NCBI GenBank assembly: GCA_021464415.1
Contig: CM038469.1
Coordinates: 33,451,883 to 33,515,882 of the forward strand
Reading direction: 5' to 3'
DNA length: 64,000 nt
Origin: Lonicera japonica
Taxonomy: Eukaryota > Streptophyta > Magnoliopsida > Dipsacales > Caprifoliaceae
Numbering within the stretch: the stretch's first letter is position 1; each line of letters opens with the position of its first letter. The position numbers and the translations under genes are program-made. The notes under the pieces are model-generated. The model did no database searches. It saw only the letters and a program-made list of their open reading frames with translations, and had not been told where the DNA came from. Below, piece after piece: positions 34,476-47,689 of the stretch.

Positions 34476-35640
34476 TGCAGTTTACATGTGAAATCTCACA
34501 ATTTATATTCGAAGCTTGAAACTAGATATCGAACTTTATATCTACGATTATTAATTTCTTTTTCATCCAAGAAAATACAATCCCGAAAAAACAAGCGCAA
34601 ATGTAACAATAAACTTTTTAGTGTTCCAAGTTTCAGGAATTCTAAGTTTATTCCAGTAGCAATGAAGTGGAAGGACTCATATGAATATTAATTATATATA
34701 GTTCATTGCGTGCGTTTTCATTTGTTAACTTACCTTTGAAGACCTATTTCTATATATAGTACGTATATAACTCAAACCCTAGTTGAGTTATTATCTATTT
34801 TTCACAGTTAAAAAAGGATATTTTAATAATTTATATAGACACATTAAATCTTTTCACACTTTTAATAAATAGTATAGATAGATGATGATCATATATTGGA
34901 TATTGCGTGTGCCACCAGGTATTTGTGTAGGATAGTGTTTTATTTTTTTTATTATTATTTTTTTATTATTATTTTTATGATGTCAATAAAAGTGTTAGGT
35001 AGACATTGGACAGTAATGCCTCCTCTCAGTTGACCCCAAGTCACATGCTAGGTCTTCCTTATTGTGAAAAATAAATAAATAATAATAATAAAAAAATAAG
35101 CGCACATGCACAAAGACTTAAGGGTCTTCGTTCTTTATTTTATTATTCTCTATCTATCAAATTAAATAATTTGGTTTTTTTGAGACTTCTCTAAATTATA
35201 AAATGTCATTCTTTTTAGATGGAAAGTGTATATGTACTATTCTTCTACCCGTACTACATCCGCAATTTGTATTTACTTAGTTAAAATTAATTTAATTTAA
35301 CTTTTATATAATAAGAGGTCATTCAACTTTTAGAAATACTAAAATACTGTCCTATACGTTAAGATAATATTATAAAAAGTTAGCAGGAACCCATTTCGCC
35401 ATATTGTCATATTTTTTGTTTTTCAAATTTGTTTATGTGAATTTTTATTTAACAAAAAAAAATTACATTATAATATAGAAAATCTGGTGACAACGCTGTT
35501 AAAGATTAGAACAATGCAATAAAACTCTTAATTTCTACACAACCTCATATATATATGAAGCAACCTACAGAGGCTCTTGCCTATCTGAATACCACATATA
35601 TATTACTATTTGTAATCTGTTAACCAGTGGTTTTTGATTG
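34300..35640. repeat. Orphan C2-gene 3' flank
   Basis: The first 140 bp ('ttccgagagatgagactcct' onward) match the 3' flanks of genes 1 and 3. The part from about 34735 matches 56870-57550 downstream of gene 3, for example 'ccattctttttagatgga' and 'ttaataatttatatagacac'. No C2 coding sequence lies upstream, so a gene copy was once here and has been deleted. It includes a (TA)n run at 34447-34474. Confidence 0.75.
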
Positions 35641-36465
35641 GCGAAAAAATAGACGTAAATTTCCAAGTAATTAAAATAGGATTGTACAGTTATCAAACTG
35701 ATCGACAAATTCATCACTTACCCGAAACAAAGTAAGATTCGACACAAAGTCATACATATAATCAGAAGGATCGACGAAAAGAATACTAGTTAACTTCATT
35801 ATTAATTTTTTTGGTACAAAATTAAATTCATTATCAAAACAAGTAAAACCTGAAAGTCAAGTAGAATTTAAAATTATTTAAATATTAATTGTATTAAATT
35901 AAGACTTAGTCTCTAAGATATATGAATATATAGATATAGGAAAGTACAGTGTGGGACAGAGATGAAATTAAGATTCAATTTTATAGGGGGCACAAATTTA
36001 ATGGAAAAAAGTCATGAACATAATAATATATAGGGGTGATTTTTGTTCACTAAGCTCTTGTTATCACTTTTTTTCTACCTATAAAGTATGATAAAGTAAT
36101 ATATATATATATATATTATAATTTGTACATGTTAATTAAGTTTATTTGAATGGATCATCTTGATTTATCTCCTATGGTTAATGTTTTATTTGTGTTAACC
36201 TAAGTAAAGAAGACTTGATAAAGTAATTAATTTTATTTGATCAAACACGAGATGTAGATTAAATTTTGGAGGGGGGCAACGTATAAAATTAACCTAAATT
36301 AAAATAAATGTGCTATATATAAAACTTAGCTGGAAAATGTTTTACATTTTTATTTTTAGGGTGAGGGCGGGGCCATGACCCCCACCGATCATTACCTAGT
36401 TTGGTATGGTGCGGGAGCAACATCCTTGTCTTCTTCGCTTGGTGCCCACTAATCTATTTATTAAC
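35641..36465. other. Unassigned AT-rich stretch
   Basis: No gene. A (TA)n run lies at about 36097-36117, and 'attaaattaagacttagtct' near 35890 is a faint relative of the array motif at 10516. Confidence 0.6.
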
Positions 36466-36467
36466 CA

Positions 36468-38271
36468 TTGTTGAGTTCTACAATTTTTTGATGTGGGATT
36501 AATGGTGGATCCAAGGTGGATTAAGGTATGTATCCAGATAGAGCCAATGTGGATTGCTGGACTAGGTGATAATCAAAGTTGGAGCCAAGGTGGACCGGTG
36601 TTAGGCCAAGGTAGAGCTAAAGGTGGAGTAGTTTGATCTAGGTGGAGACTATTGAGGTAGTTGGCTCAAACCATTGATCCCACAGTAAAAAATGTATAAC
36701 TCAACAAGGGTTGATAGGTAGGGCAGTGTCACCACATAGTAACGAAGCATTTCAAGATAAAACCCCACATATGTTGCCCAAAGGTATTTAAGTTGAGGAC
36801 AATATCATTACTATGTGCACAGACAAGTGGGGCTAGGCGATACCTTGGGCCTAGCCCATGCACCGATGAGCACAACAACTAGTATCAGAGCTAATGGGAG
36901 TCAAGGACGACTCGGTGATAGCCTAAGGTACTTGTCAGTCACTATAAAAAGTATCCTATTAGCTGGACTAGGGTGGGAGCCTATGCTAGAGACAGACTCG
37001 GAGGAACAAGATTGGAGTCGCTATAAATCATATGTACACTAGAGTACTACTGTCAAGGTGGTTGTGCAGAGGAACTTCGGGTAAGGTGAAATAGGGTGTA
37101 CTTCGATATGTGCATTGGCCAATGTGGATGATCTTGTGATGGTGTTGAATGGTGATTTACATGGATAATTCAAAGGTGAATACAAAGTGGACTAAGGTAT
37201 GGGTCCAAGGTGGAGCCAAGGTCAATTGCTGATCATAATACAAGGTGGAGCCAAGATGGATCGTGTTAGCCCAAGTTGGAGCCAAAAGTGATCTGGATTG
37301 ATCCAGGGTGGAGATTCTTGAGAGTGGTTGGCTCAAACCATTGATCCCACATAGGAAAATTTTAGAAGTCAACAAGGGTTGATAAATAGGCTAGTGTCAG
37401 CATATAGTAACGAGACTTTTTAAGATAAAATCCCACACCTGCCTAAAATTGTTTAAGTTAGGGACAATATCATTATTATATGAGTTAACCGGTGGGCACA
37501 GTAGGTGCCCTAAGCTAAGCCTATGTGCTGATGGGCACAACAATTGGTATCAGAGCTGATGATGATCCACAAGTTTGGAGTAGTACATGTAGCTAGATTC
37601 GGGATGACTTTGTGAGAGCCTAAGATGTTAGTCTCTATGATAAGCATTTAGGACTCAGGTGGAAGCCTTTGGTAAACTTAAACTTAGGGGACTAGGGTTA
37701 GAGTCACTGCAAAGGCTACGTACACTGAAGTACTACTACTAAGTTAGTTATGCAAAAGAACCCCTAGTAATGTGAAATATAGTGTATCTCGATATATGCA
37801 TTAACCAAGGTGGACATTCTTGCAGACGATGTTGATTGATGATCTACATAGATAGTTTGAAGGTGGATCCGAGGTGGACTAAAGTGTTGGTCAAAGGTGG
37901 AGCCAAAATGGATTACTGATTATAGTTCAAGGTGGAGCCAAAGTGGACTGTATTAGTCTAAGGTGGATTGGAGCTAATATAGATTTTTTATCACAGTCCA
38001 AGGTGGAGCCAAAGGTAAAACTAGTTTGATCCAAGGTTGAGAATTGTTGGCTCAAACCATTGAACCAATATGGAAAAATTGTAGAACTCAACAAGGATTA
38101 AGAACTAGGATTGTGTCACCACTTAGTAACGATGTCTTTTAAGATAGAACCCTGTACCTGTGGCCCAAAGGTGCTTAAGGTAGGGAGAATATCGTTATTA
38201 TGTGTGCGGACCGGTGGGCCTAATCGATACCTTGGGCCCAGCCAATGTGCCAATGAGCACAACATATATAA
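36468..38271. repeat. Three degenerate tandem copies of a 670 to 720-bp unit with tRNA-Met PBS-like sites
   Basis: Units start around 'ggtggatccaaggtggatta' (36505), 'ggtgaatacaaagtggacta' (37172) and 'ggtggatccgaggtggacta' (37860). The string 'gcacaacaattggtatcaga' occurs near 37535, with a variant at 36869 and a broken copy at 38256. TGGTATCAGAGC is the usual primer-binding site complementary to initiator tRNA-Met in plant Copia elements. The repeats are thus likely LTR-plus-leader fragments. 'ttgttgagttctacaatttt' at 36468 recurs inverted at about 38074-38096. Confidence 0.65.
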
Positions 38272-39616
38272 TGTGCCACCCATCTCATTATATCTGTATA
38301 ATCTATTGGCTAAATAAAAACACATATCACTAATAATTGTCTTATCTAAGAGTTAAACGTCTGAGACAAAAGTCTCAATAATCCCTCAACTATCCAAGCG
38401 TACACCAGATCTACACTTGGGCCCACGATAGTTTCCATGTACAATTTTGAGCCTTTCATAATCACCTAGGAGACTTTCTCCCATATTCTCGCCCTAGTCC
38501 TATGAAACCAACACCTGGGACCTAACATACACTAGCACAAACATATATAGGAAACCAAATAAATATCTTATCTGATGTACAGTTGTAACAAAATATCAGT
38601 GTGTCAACAATCTTATACAGACCAATAATTTAACCAACATTAGAAAAACTTGTAAATTCAATACCAATATGTATATATTGTGATATATGTGCAAATTATA
38701 AAGAAATCCCACCACTTATACCAATAACAACTAGATTCAAGACATATATCAAAATCTATCAATGATAAGTTATATCCCAATGGTTTTTGTACAAATCAAG
38801 AAAATAACCTCATGCATGTGTGATAAATGGTTAAATCATGTAATTAGATTCATATTTAGTTCATTTATGCCAACAATTAGTTAATCCATTAATCCTAAAC
38901 CCGTGCATGTAAACATACCTAAGATTTGTTCCATTTTAAACTTGAATGGCTTAATCTAGCTACATGCAACAACAAATAGCTTGAAAGCAAGAGTTTAATA
39001 CTAGGTTCCCACCTCTAATGAAGCTTCTGAACCAAGAATGAGGAGCCTAAAATGTTCATGATGGCTGGACAACAGTAAAGCTTCAGACCCTAGCTCTCCC
39101 TTCAAGCCCCTAATGATGGAATGATGATGAAGAAGATGAAGAGGATGAAATGGTGACGTGTTTACCAAATTCTTGAATCAATAAGTGGAATCCCTCACAA
39201 ACCCACTAAGATCCACTACAATCTCCCCCTCTCAAGCTCCAAATGAGTTTGTGTGATGGCTTGAAGTGGTGTGATTTAGGGACTTTTTAGGGTCAAAATT
39301 GGTCAAACCATTTACAGGCCTATGATTAATCATACTTTTCCTATAATCGATCATACATCCTCACAAAAAAACCACTAGAACGATGATCGATCATTAACAT
39401 GCCGAAATCAATTTGGACTTCCCCGTTTTGCGAAATAATTATTCATGCAAACGTAACTGGGCTACCGAGACATGCTTGAGGTGTTATACCACGTGAATGC
39501 AACCCGGATCACAATATGACTAACTTGGGTCATAATATGACTAATCAAAGTGGTGAATAACAACTAAACAAGATTAAAACAATGATAAACATGAAAATTA
39601 AGCTAGGGGTATAACA
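38272..39616 (-). mobile_element. Candidate solo LTR, about 1345 bp, minus orientation
   Basis: On the minus strand it would start TGTTATACCCC and end GGGTGGCACA, with TG/CA ends. It breaks the third 36468-38271 unit right after 'gcacaaca'. The flanking bases TATAA and ATAAT agree only over ATAA, so the target duplication is imperfect. GATCGATCAT-like sites lie near 39350-39395. The right edge could instead belong to the next element. Confidence 0.45.
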
Positions 39617-41151
39617 ATAATATGCTAAAAAATCCGAATCCGTTTCGAATTAAAATCCGTATTTTGTGGATATGTATCCGAATAGATATTCGAAAAAGAG
39701 GATTTGGATAGTGCTTATAAATATCCGAAAAAATGGATATGGATATGGATAATAATAGTATTCGACCTGAATAATACGTATCCGGGGTGGATTATCCATA
39801 TTTGCAGATATCTGATTTTACAGATATCCATATCCGCTATAATTTATTATATATTATATATTTCTCTCCCTATTTAAAAAAAAGCCAAAATTTAATCTAA
39901 TGAACACAAGCTAGCCCAATTTACCAAAACAAAAATTGACTAAACTAAAAAAGAAAAAAAAATGCCTACAAAAAAAGAAAAGAAAGAGAAAGATTGTTTA
40001 CAATATATGTGATCTGTTAGCATGAAAGGTTCGAGACCATAACAAATTTAAAATTGTAACGGGATATTGAAAAATGTGGCTTATTTTAAAGAGTTTTCTA
40101 CAAAAAAATTAACGAATAATATTTTTGTAAATCAATGACCTATATTTGTCCAAACTCGCAAAGAAATGCAAAGTTAACTTTGCAGTAAATTTTTAAATTG
40201 TTTTTTTTATGGAGTCATGCAGAATTAAGTTTGCACTACATTTTTTTTAGCATATCATTATAAATAAGTGTTTTAATTGACAATGCTTTAGAATAATTTC
40301 AACAAATTACATATTTAAAACTCATTTATTAATACAATACACATATAGTTTTGGGGTTTTGCAAAGTTAAGTTTACCCTCCTTATTTTCTAAAACATTAC
40401 TATGTATCTGAGTTTATTTGATGTTGTTTTAGAGTTTTATGAATGAAATATAAGAATATACTTGTTAAAATATAAAAACATGATGCAAAACAAATTTGCA
40501 TTAAATGTTTTGGATTGCAAAGTTAAGTTTGCATAAAACACAATTTTGTATAAAGTAAAATTTTGCTCAAAATACAATTTTGGTCAAAGCCCTCATTTTA
40601 AAACAAAATTAATAAATAGGGCCTTGTTTTAGAAAAATAATAAAAATTAGGCCCTTATTTTCAAAAAATATTATTCCCCTGATTTTTTGTGAAAAACATT
40701 CAAGACCTTTTACCCCATTTCTAGAAATCGTAATGATTTTCAACTTTGATTTGTAATTTTAATCTATGTGGCTATTTTATAATTTTAACATAAATCTTAT
40801 TGGATCATACAAAAGAAATTCATTATTTGAGTTAAAAGTTTGATATAAAATGTTAGTAATTATTTTAATACTTTTTGCAATATTTCGTTATATTTTTTGA
40901 ATTACAACTTGTATAATATCTTATTTTAATTGAAAGGTTATGCAGTCAAATATATTTTTAAAATTGAGCTATATATAGGAAAATGGATAGGGATATTATT
41001 CAAATCCGAGATATCCGATGGGATAAGGATAAGAATAGTTTAATAAATTATTCGAAAGGATATGGATAAGGATTTGAATAGTAAATTTAAAAAGGATATG
41101 GATAATGGATAGTGTAGTATCCGGTCCGTATCCGATCCGTTTACACCTCTA
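39617..41151. mobile_element. hAT-like element with GGATATGGAT subterminal repeats (boundaries uncertain)
   Basis: The right end reads TAGAGGTGTAAACGGATCGG on the minus strand, a form common in plant hAT MITEs. Both ends (39628-39850 and 40985-41145) are full of GGATAT/ATATCC and ATCCGAA motifs. No matching 8-bp target duplication was found. The interior holds the repeat at 40062-40725. Confidence 0.5.
40062..40725. repeat. Dispersed repeat rich in GCAAAGTTAAGTTTGCA (copy 1)
   Basis: Collinear with 58013-58675, for example 'aaagttaactttgca' and 'ttttagcatat.attataaat'. It lies within the hAT-like element at 39617-41151; copy 2 stands alone. Confidence 0.8.
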
Positions 41152-42504
41152 TATATATACAGGCAAACTCCATATAGACGGTTTAGAAAGGAGAGTTAAA
41201 ACTCCACTAGAGACAGATTCACAAAACTAGCTAGGAGTATCTTTTTAGTAGGACAAGTTTAATGATACCAGAAATACTTGTTCTCAATAACAAATACAAA
41301 ACAATCTTTCCAAGTTAAAAATTTTATTTCACCTTTTCTTTTTATTAAAAAAAAATATTTTAGATTATTTTGCAGAGTTTAAATTGCGGATGAGCCCAAA
41401 TTTAACTATTTAGGCAAGTTACGTGATTGTAGAAGGGGGTATAAAATAAAAAAGGACCTTGCTAGCATAAAAGACGCTGTAAGTTTTTAAACTTACAGAG
41501 AATTTTCAACCACAAATTTGAGAAAAATATTTACTCTTACTCAAATTCTGTATTTAGTTTTGAAATAAAAATTTACTATCATTAAATTCATAATTACAAA
41601 ATTAAGACTCTATTTTGATTTTTACACAAGTTCACCCATCTGACATTTGTATTAAAATTAAATTAGATTTCTCCATTACTAATTAGAAATAGGATATGTT
41701 CAATTAAGTATATAATTTTATTTTTTTATATCTATAAAGAGGTTTTAAAACTAAAGTTATTAAACTATTAAAATTATTAACAGATGTTAAGGGTATATTC
41801 TTTTGGCGTGATTTTGAGACGTGATTTGGTAAATCACGTGATTTAGATAATTCAGAAATATTGTTTTCGGATAAATCACGATATTTTAAAATCTTGTGAA
41901 ATTCCGTAAGTTAGCATATTTCATAATCCGCTCAAAGGTTTGGGATTTTGAGATTTTCGCCTACTCAAAATAACGCTGCATTTAGTATTTTCATCTTTTA
42001 CATACTCTTCTTTTTTATCAAATATTTCTCCTACAAAAGATGGATTTGATTTATTTAAAAATAAACCAATAATTAGAACACTACTATATAAATATTTGAT
42101 TATTAATTTGAAATATTACAATAAAAATACAGGAATTTATTGCGTTCTTTGATTTTATTAGCTTTTATTTATGCTAAGATCATGTAGGTTTTTAAAGAAA
42201 AAAAATTATGTTACTACTTTATATAATTTTTCTAGTTTCAATTCTCAATGATTGCACCGACATATCATTAATGATGCTCCTCACACAAATCAAGTATTTT
42301 TCTTTTTATTTTTCATGTTATTATCAAACGAAGCCTATATGAAATAATTAATATTAGTTCCTTAAATATTATTTAAAGTGAATGCTTCTATTTTTTGGGG
42401 GTTAAAATAATAATATAAATATAGGGTGAAGGTTGGATCATAAAAATATTGTTTAAAGTAACATTTCTATTTTTAGAGATTAAAATATTAATAATATAAA
42501 GATA
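41152..42504. other. Unassigned AT-rich stretch
   Basis: No gene. Around 41820-41890 there are short 'aaatcacgtgattt'-type palindromes, and 42285-42335 resembles the right part of the MITE at 23949. Confidence 0.6.
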
Positions 42505-42509
42505 TGATG

Positions 42510-44162
42510 TGATAAACGCATAATATTGTCATGTCTAAGCTCCTTCCCGGAGTCGCTTAATGCGTTTGTTGCTTTAATTCTGCCTAATTATCCACTTATC
42601 TCGAGATTAGTACCTTAGCGAGTGTTGTATCTAACATGGCCCAAGTTGGTGTGTACTTTGTAGTATTTCATGTGTTTGTAGGATTGGAATACAATGGCAT
42701 TGCATAGAGTGATCAAGAGCAGGCTTGAAGGCTTGCAAAGTGCTGAGTGAAGAAATTCCAAAACCATGATCGATCATGGGTATAACCATGATCGATCATG
42801 GAACCAAAATTTTTTGGCAGAGCACTTCCATGATCGATCATAGGCATAACCATGATCGATCATGGCCCTGGCAACTTGGCCATTTCACACCCAAAATGGG
42901 CTATTTTAGTGGTTCAAGCTATTTTAGATATTTAGTTAGATATTTTGCAACCTTTTAATATATTATTATTTCTCTTAGCTTAGGGGAAGATATTATCTAG
43001 TTTTTGAGACTTAGAAGTTCTAAGAAAAAAGGGAGAGCTCTTGAGTATTGTTCTTCATTTTCCATTGTAAGTGTTTAATTTGTAAGAATGATTTCTTCTT
43101 CTATAATATTTGTTCTTTCATTTATTATGGAGTAGTCTATTACTAAGGTTATGGAGGTGAATCGCGATATAATTTTCGGTGATTAGTGGCTCAATCCATG
43201 TTTAAAGTTTGATAAATATTTGTGAATCCTTTTATTCATCATATCTTCCATTATTTCAAGCTTTCTAGGTATTTTCATATTAAGTTAAGACTTTATATGC
43301 CTTGTATATTTAGTTCTTGGTTGTTAATGAACATACAACATATTTATATGGTTCTAGAAAGCTTGTAGCCTTTTTCCCCCATCCATGGAGCTTTTCCCTC
43401 TTCATAGAAATTATGAATAGTTCTTAAAACTCCATAGATGGATTATAAATTTGTTTAGCTTATCTTTGATTCATTTATTGATATATTGAGTGTTTCTTAC
43501 ACTATATGTGATACTTAGACTCTTTATTTTCTACCATATGTGATAAATGATGAGATGACAAATTTATCCCATAAACTTCATTCCGTTTCATTGTTAGGAT
43601 TCACTTTCTAATTTTCATTCTTTAAATCATGAGATTACTTACACTTGCTTTATGTTAAATCTTTTTATGATAAGTTTGTCATATCTATCTCGAATTAGCT
43701 TCATCGGGAATGGGTTGCCTTGCTTCACACCCGTAGCTAAGAGGTAGGAATGATAAATTCGTCTTTGGTGGAATGTCGTTTGTCTCTTTCTTGATATAGC
43801 TTCAACCCGGGAATGAGTCGCCTAGCGTCGCACCCTTTGCTATTGAGAGATACACCAACATTTCCCATATCTCGAGAAACCTTGTGTTGTAATCTTTGTA
43901 TGAGCTAGTGATCATTGTCTCTTAAATCGTAACCAAACTCCACTTACCTTAGTGCTTTCTTATCAATTTTCACAATTGTTTTACATTTACGTTGTTCTAT
44001 AACCAATCCAACTTACAAAGATCAGAAAACCATTTAATCCGTAATACATTCCATTCCTTTTCACTTATCCCTGTGGTTCGACACTCGGACTTTCGAGACT
44101 ATATTACAACTTGACGTGCTTGCACTTGGGCTATAACACAACGCGCTATTTTGGAGCCGTCA
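42510..44162 (+). mobile_element. Solo LTR, 1653 bp, TSD TGATG
   Basis: Starts TGATAAACGCATAATATTG and ends TTTTGGAGCCGTCA; TGATG at 42505-42509 and 44163-44167. Same family as the LTR in gene 2, in opposite orientation. 'ccctgtggttcgacactcgg' near 44080 corresponds to the complement of 'tgtcgaaccacaagga' there. Confidence 0.92.
42763..42866. repeat. Four CCATGATCGATCATGG palindromes in the LTR
   Basis: Two pairs, one of the four with a single change (ATAGG). Same place and spacing as the CTCTGATCGATCAGAG set in the related LTR. Confidence 0.9.
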
Positions 44163-44167
44163 TGATG

Positions 44168-45090
44168 AAAGTTTGTAATTAAAACATTTGAAAGCTTATT
44201 AAGTCAAAGTATTTGATCAAATATATGACCATAATTCGTCTGTAAGTTTATCATAAAACTTACAGACTTTTAGATAAGCATTTTCCAATCAAAACAATGA
44301 CTAAAAATTGATTTATTATTGGTTTGGTGGTCACAATCATTAACTACCTCTTTAATTAGGCAAGTGGTATATATTAATTGGCATTCTCTCCAAAGAAACT
44401 TCGCAAGAAGTTCAAGTTGATTACTTCTATCAATGGTACAGTGATTCCGCGTTTTGGGGCATAGTCACAAGTGCGACTTAGGATTGTTTTAAAAGGATAG
44501 CTTAACACATTTTAGTCGTGTGATATGATCCCTAATAATTTTGCATGATAGATAAATTTTTAAATAAAATAAGCCCGACATAGTATTATGTTATGTCAGT
44601 AGTAATTAATTGTGTTATATTTAGGTTTGGGATTATATATAGATTGAAGTCCCTACTTAAACATGATTTTATTGTAATTTTTGAAACATATGTAATGACT
44701 AATTTCATAATCTCACATATCTAACTTACAAGAATATGTCAAATACACTAGTATATATACTTAATAGAGAAAATATGTTCTAAACACTTCTTCCATAATT
44801 ATATTTAAACTAAAAACACTTTATTATTCCAAAATAGATAGTAGACTTTCTACACTATATATCTGTTTTAGTCACTACAACAATTTTCAAATATTTGTTC
44901 ATTAAAAGGATACAACCTTTTTTTAATGGTCAATAATACTCTTATTACAATATTTTATTTATTTATTACCGTTAGTGGTTGTTAAGTTTCACTAACCACC
45001 TCCGCTATCGTTGCCCATTGGAGCTTCTGCAGCCACTCTAAAACTCCTGCGGCCATTGCCATACATCCAACTAGGACATTGGAGCGCTGG
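44168..45090. other. Unassigned AT-rich stretch
   Basis: I see no gene or clear repeat. Confidence 0.6.
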
Positions 45091-45094
45091 TAAG

Positions 45095-45555
45095 AATTTA
45101 TATATAGTGCAAAAAAAAATTTGCACTCAAATTTACGTCTTTAATTGCTAGGGGGTTTCGTGCAAAAATAAATTTGTACCATAATTTATATCTTAATTTC
45201 TATACGGATTTGGTGCAAAAAACATATTTGCACTAAAAATTATAACATTAGTTGTTTGCGGATTTAGTGCAAAAACAGTTTTGCCCAAAATATATATCAT
45301 GATTTGCTTGAAGATTTAGTGCAAAAACAAATTTACACTAAAATATGTATCATTTGTTGCTTGCGGATTTAGTGCAAAAATATATTTGCTCTAAAATATG
45401 TATCATTAATTGATTGCGTATTTAGTGCAAAAACATATTTGCACTAAAAATATATCATGAGTTGCTGTAGGATATATTTGGTGCAAAAACAGATTTACAC
45501 TCTAATATGTATCATTTGTTGCATGCGAATTTAGTGCAAAAATATATTTACACTA

Positions 45556-45597
<42 letters not shown>

Positions 45598-45640
45598 CAT
45601 TAGTTGCTTGCAGATTTAGTAAAAGAATAGATTTACAGTA
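45095..45640. repeat. About 60-bp minisatellite, GTGCAAAAACA..TTTGCACTAAAAT
   Basis: Eight to nine units of 'tttagtgcaaaaacatattt' plus 'gcactaaaatatgtatcatt' and 'gttgcttgcgga'. The core GTGCAAA..TTTGCAC is an inverted repeat. A (TA)n(TG)n run interrupts it at 45557-45598. Confidence 0.85.
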
Positions 45641-46015
45641 CCTACGCTGGAGCTCCGGTGAAGTCATAAAATTCCATAATAATTGCCTAAGTTTCAAAAG
45701 GGGGATAATGGTGGTAGTGATAGCTGGTGGTGATTAATTTATTTTTAAGAAAAAATAAAATAAATGGATGAATAATATTTTAACTAAAGAAAAATAAATT
45801 TTCTTATTTTAAAATAAAAATGTAAAATATTTTCCCATAAAATATAATTATGAAAAAAAAAATTTAACCCACTGCCTCAAACTCAAGATTAAGGAGCTTG
45901 GATAGGAAAGTGCAGTGTGGAAGGCACATCCCTATCAATAACCTACCAAAAATTAATCTTTGGGATGGATGCGTGTGAAATGGGTCATGTTAGGAGTTGA
46001 CACTTCTAATATTTT

Positions 46016-46391
46016 TGTTGGAAAAAATGGTTTTGATGCTTTTTTTATGGTAATTTTAAATGGGGTTTCACACTCGGTTGTGAAAGAAAATTATAGATTC
46101 GTGTTCTCCTCCATGAGTACATCGAGATCGTGTATTTGTATGCTCAAAACAGATTTGGGGTGAATGAGAAATTGTCACCCAAAGTGAGCTACTTGAGATG
46201 GAAAATAAAATGGGAAATGTTAGTCCCACATTGGAATTTGGAAAAACTTTTATGAGTTTATAAAGGATAACCTTTCACTAGCTCATAAGCTTCTAAGAAA
46301 TATAAGGCTCTCTCTCGCGCACCTAGGCGCAGGGGGTGCAAATCACGGACCGAATTTGACTTAACACAAGCTTAGCTTGTGTGCGCCCGCA
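46016..46391. mobile_element. LTR fragment related to 5022-5958
   Basis: Starts TGTTGGAAAAAATGGTTTTG and stays similar ('atttcacactcgg' region, 'gcttgtgtgcgcccgca') until about 46391, where it is cut. No target duplication. Confidence 0.85.
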
Positions 46392-46830
46392 AAAGAACAT
46401 TCTTAGAAAGAAGATATAACCACAATTGAAGAAGACAAGGAGTCCTCAAACAATAAATATTAAGAACAGATAACAAAGTACAAAGAAAGATCAAGAAATC
46501 ACGCCTTACTCGCTAGGTCTCCATTGTTGTGGAAAAAAAAGCGCATTCACACAAAGACTATGTTCTTCTTTCTTATTTATATTATTCTTTATGTATCAAA
46601 TTAACAATTTTTGTTGTGAAATAGTTATATATATGGATGTCCTCATGCCCATATATGGTGTTTAAAAGTATAACTTGTCCTACGCCTATCTTGTGGTGTG
46701 AATAAATAAATTAATTCATATTATATATAGTATAACTTGTCTAACATTAATTTTGTGAATAAAGAGTTTAGCTCATTATATAAGTAGAGTTGACCCCTCT
46801 CATTATTTTACACATAATTGAATAAGAAAT

Positions 46831-46874
<44 letters not shown>

Positions 46875-47672
46875 ACTATAGATATATATATTATTATTAT
46901 TATTATTTTAACACATTATTAGATTGATTGCTCTAGTTAATTGGAGCCCAAGGCAAAAGCAAGTATCGCAATCTTCCTCACTTATCTTTTTTTTTCAATT
47001 TTTTCACACAAGTCAGATGTTTTTATTTATTTATTGTTACTATGGTCCATATTACAGTTGAGATCTATTTTTCTTAATTCATATTTAGCCATACTAAACT
47101 ACGTTTCATTTTTGTCAAATAAATATATAACTGATATCATAAATAATTTGATCCTAAAACTCCTTGATTATTGTTAGGGCTTGAAGTTTGGTAAAAAAAT
47201 ATTTTAGAAATAATTGAATAAAAAAAAATTATTTTATTCTCACTCTTTCCCCCTCCGAATATGATGATTTTCACTTTTAAGTACCATTAAAATACTATAT
47301 AATTACAATGATTCGAGGCGGCATGAATTTGGGTCCAAATATACAACTAAGCTAAGTGGGTTAAGGTTTTCAAAATAAGACCCGCCCCCCGTCGGGTATA
47401 GTTCAAACACCACACTAGTACCCGATTTCCTTGGATTGATGTTTTTTTAATAAAGTTATATTATTAATTTGAGTCATTGTCTTTCATCTTTACTTGGAAC
47501 TTTCGTGAAGAAGTTCAATAATTTAGCATTCTTTGGAGCGGTCGTCAAAAAAAAATTTTATTTGAGACAGAGAGAATTGCTTCGAAAGTTTATCATAAAT
47601 GCTTTGATGAATTAGATGAAATTTAACAGTTTTTGGCCTCTCTGCCAAATATAAATCAATTATTATATATTT
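46392..47672. other. Intergenic stretch with shuffled array pieces
   Basis: 46535-46625 resembles 35090-35180 ('cacaaagactatgttcttct' type), and 47310-47545 resembles 32560-32830. A (TC)n run lies at 46830-46872. No gene. Confidence 0.65.
46830..46872. repeat. (TC)n microsatellite
   Basis: About 20 TC units with one interruption. Confidence 0.95.
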
Positions 47673-47689
47673 GATCACTATGCCCAGTG

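Noticed and set aside
36815..38325. Frames of 68 to 75 codons in the tandem-unit region
   Set aside because: They do not recur in frame between the three units, so they are chance frames.
39604..41151. hAT element starting at TAGGGGTATAAC (39604)
   Set aside because: The string fits equally well as the end of a minus-strand LTR (TGTTATACCCC), and no 8-bp target duplication supports an hAT start there; I left the left border open.
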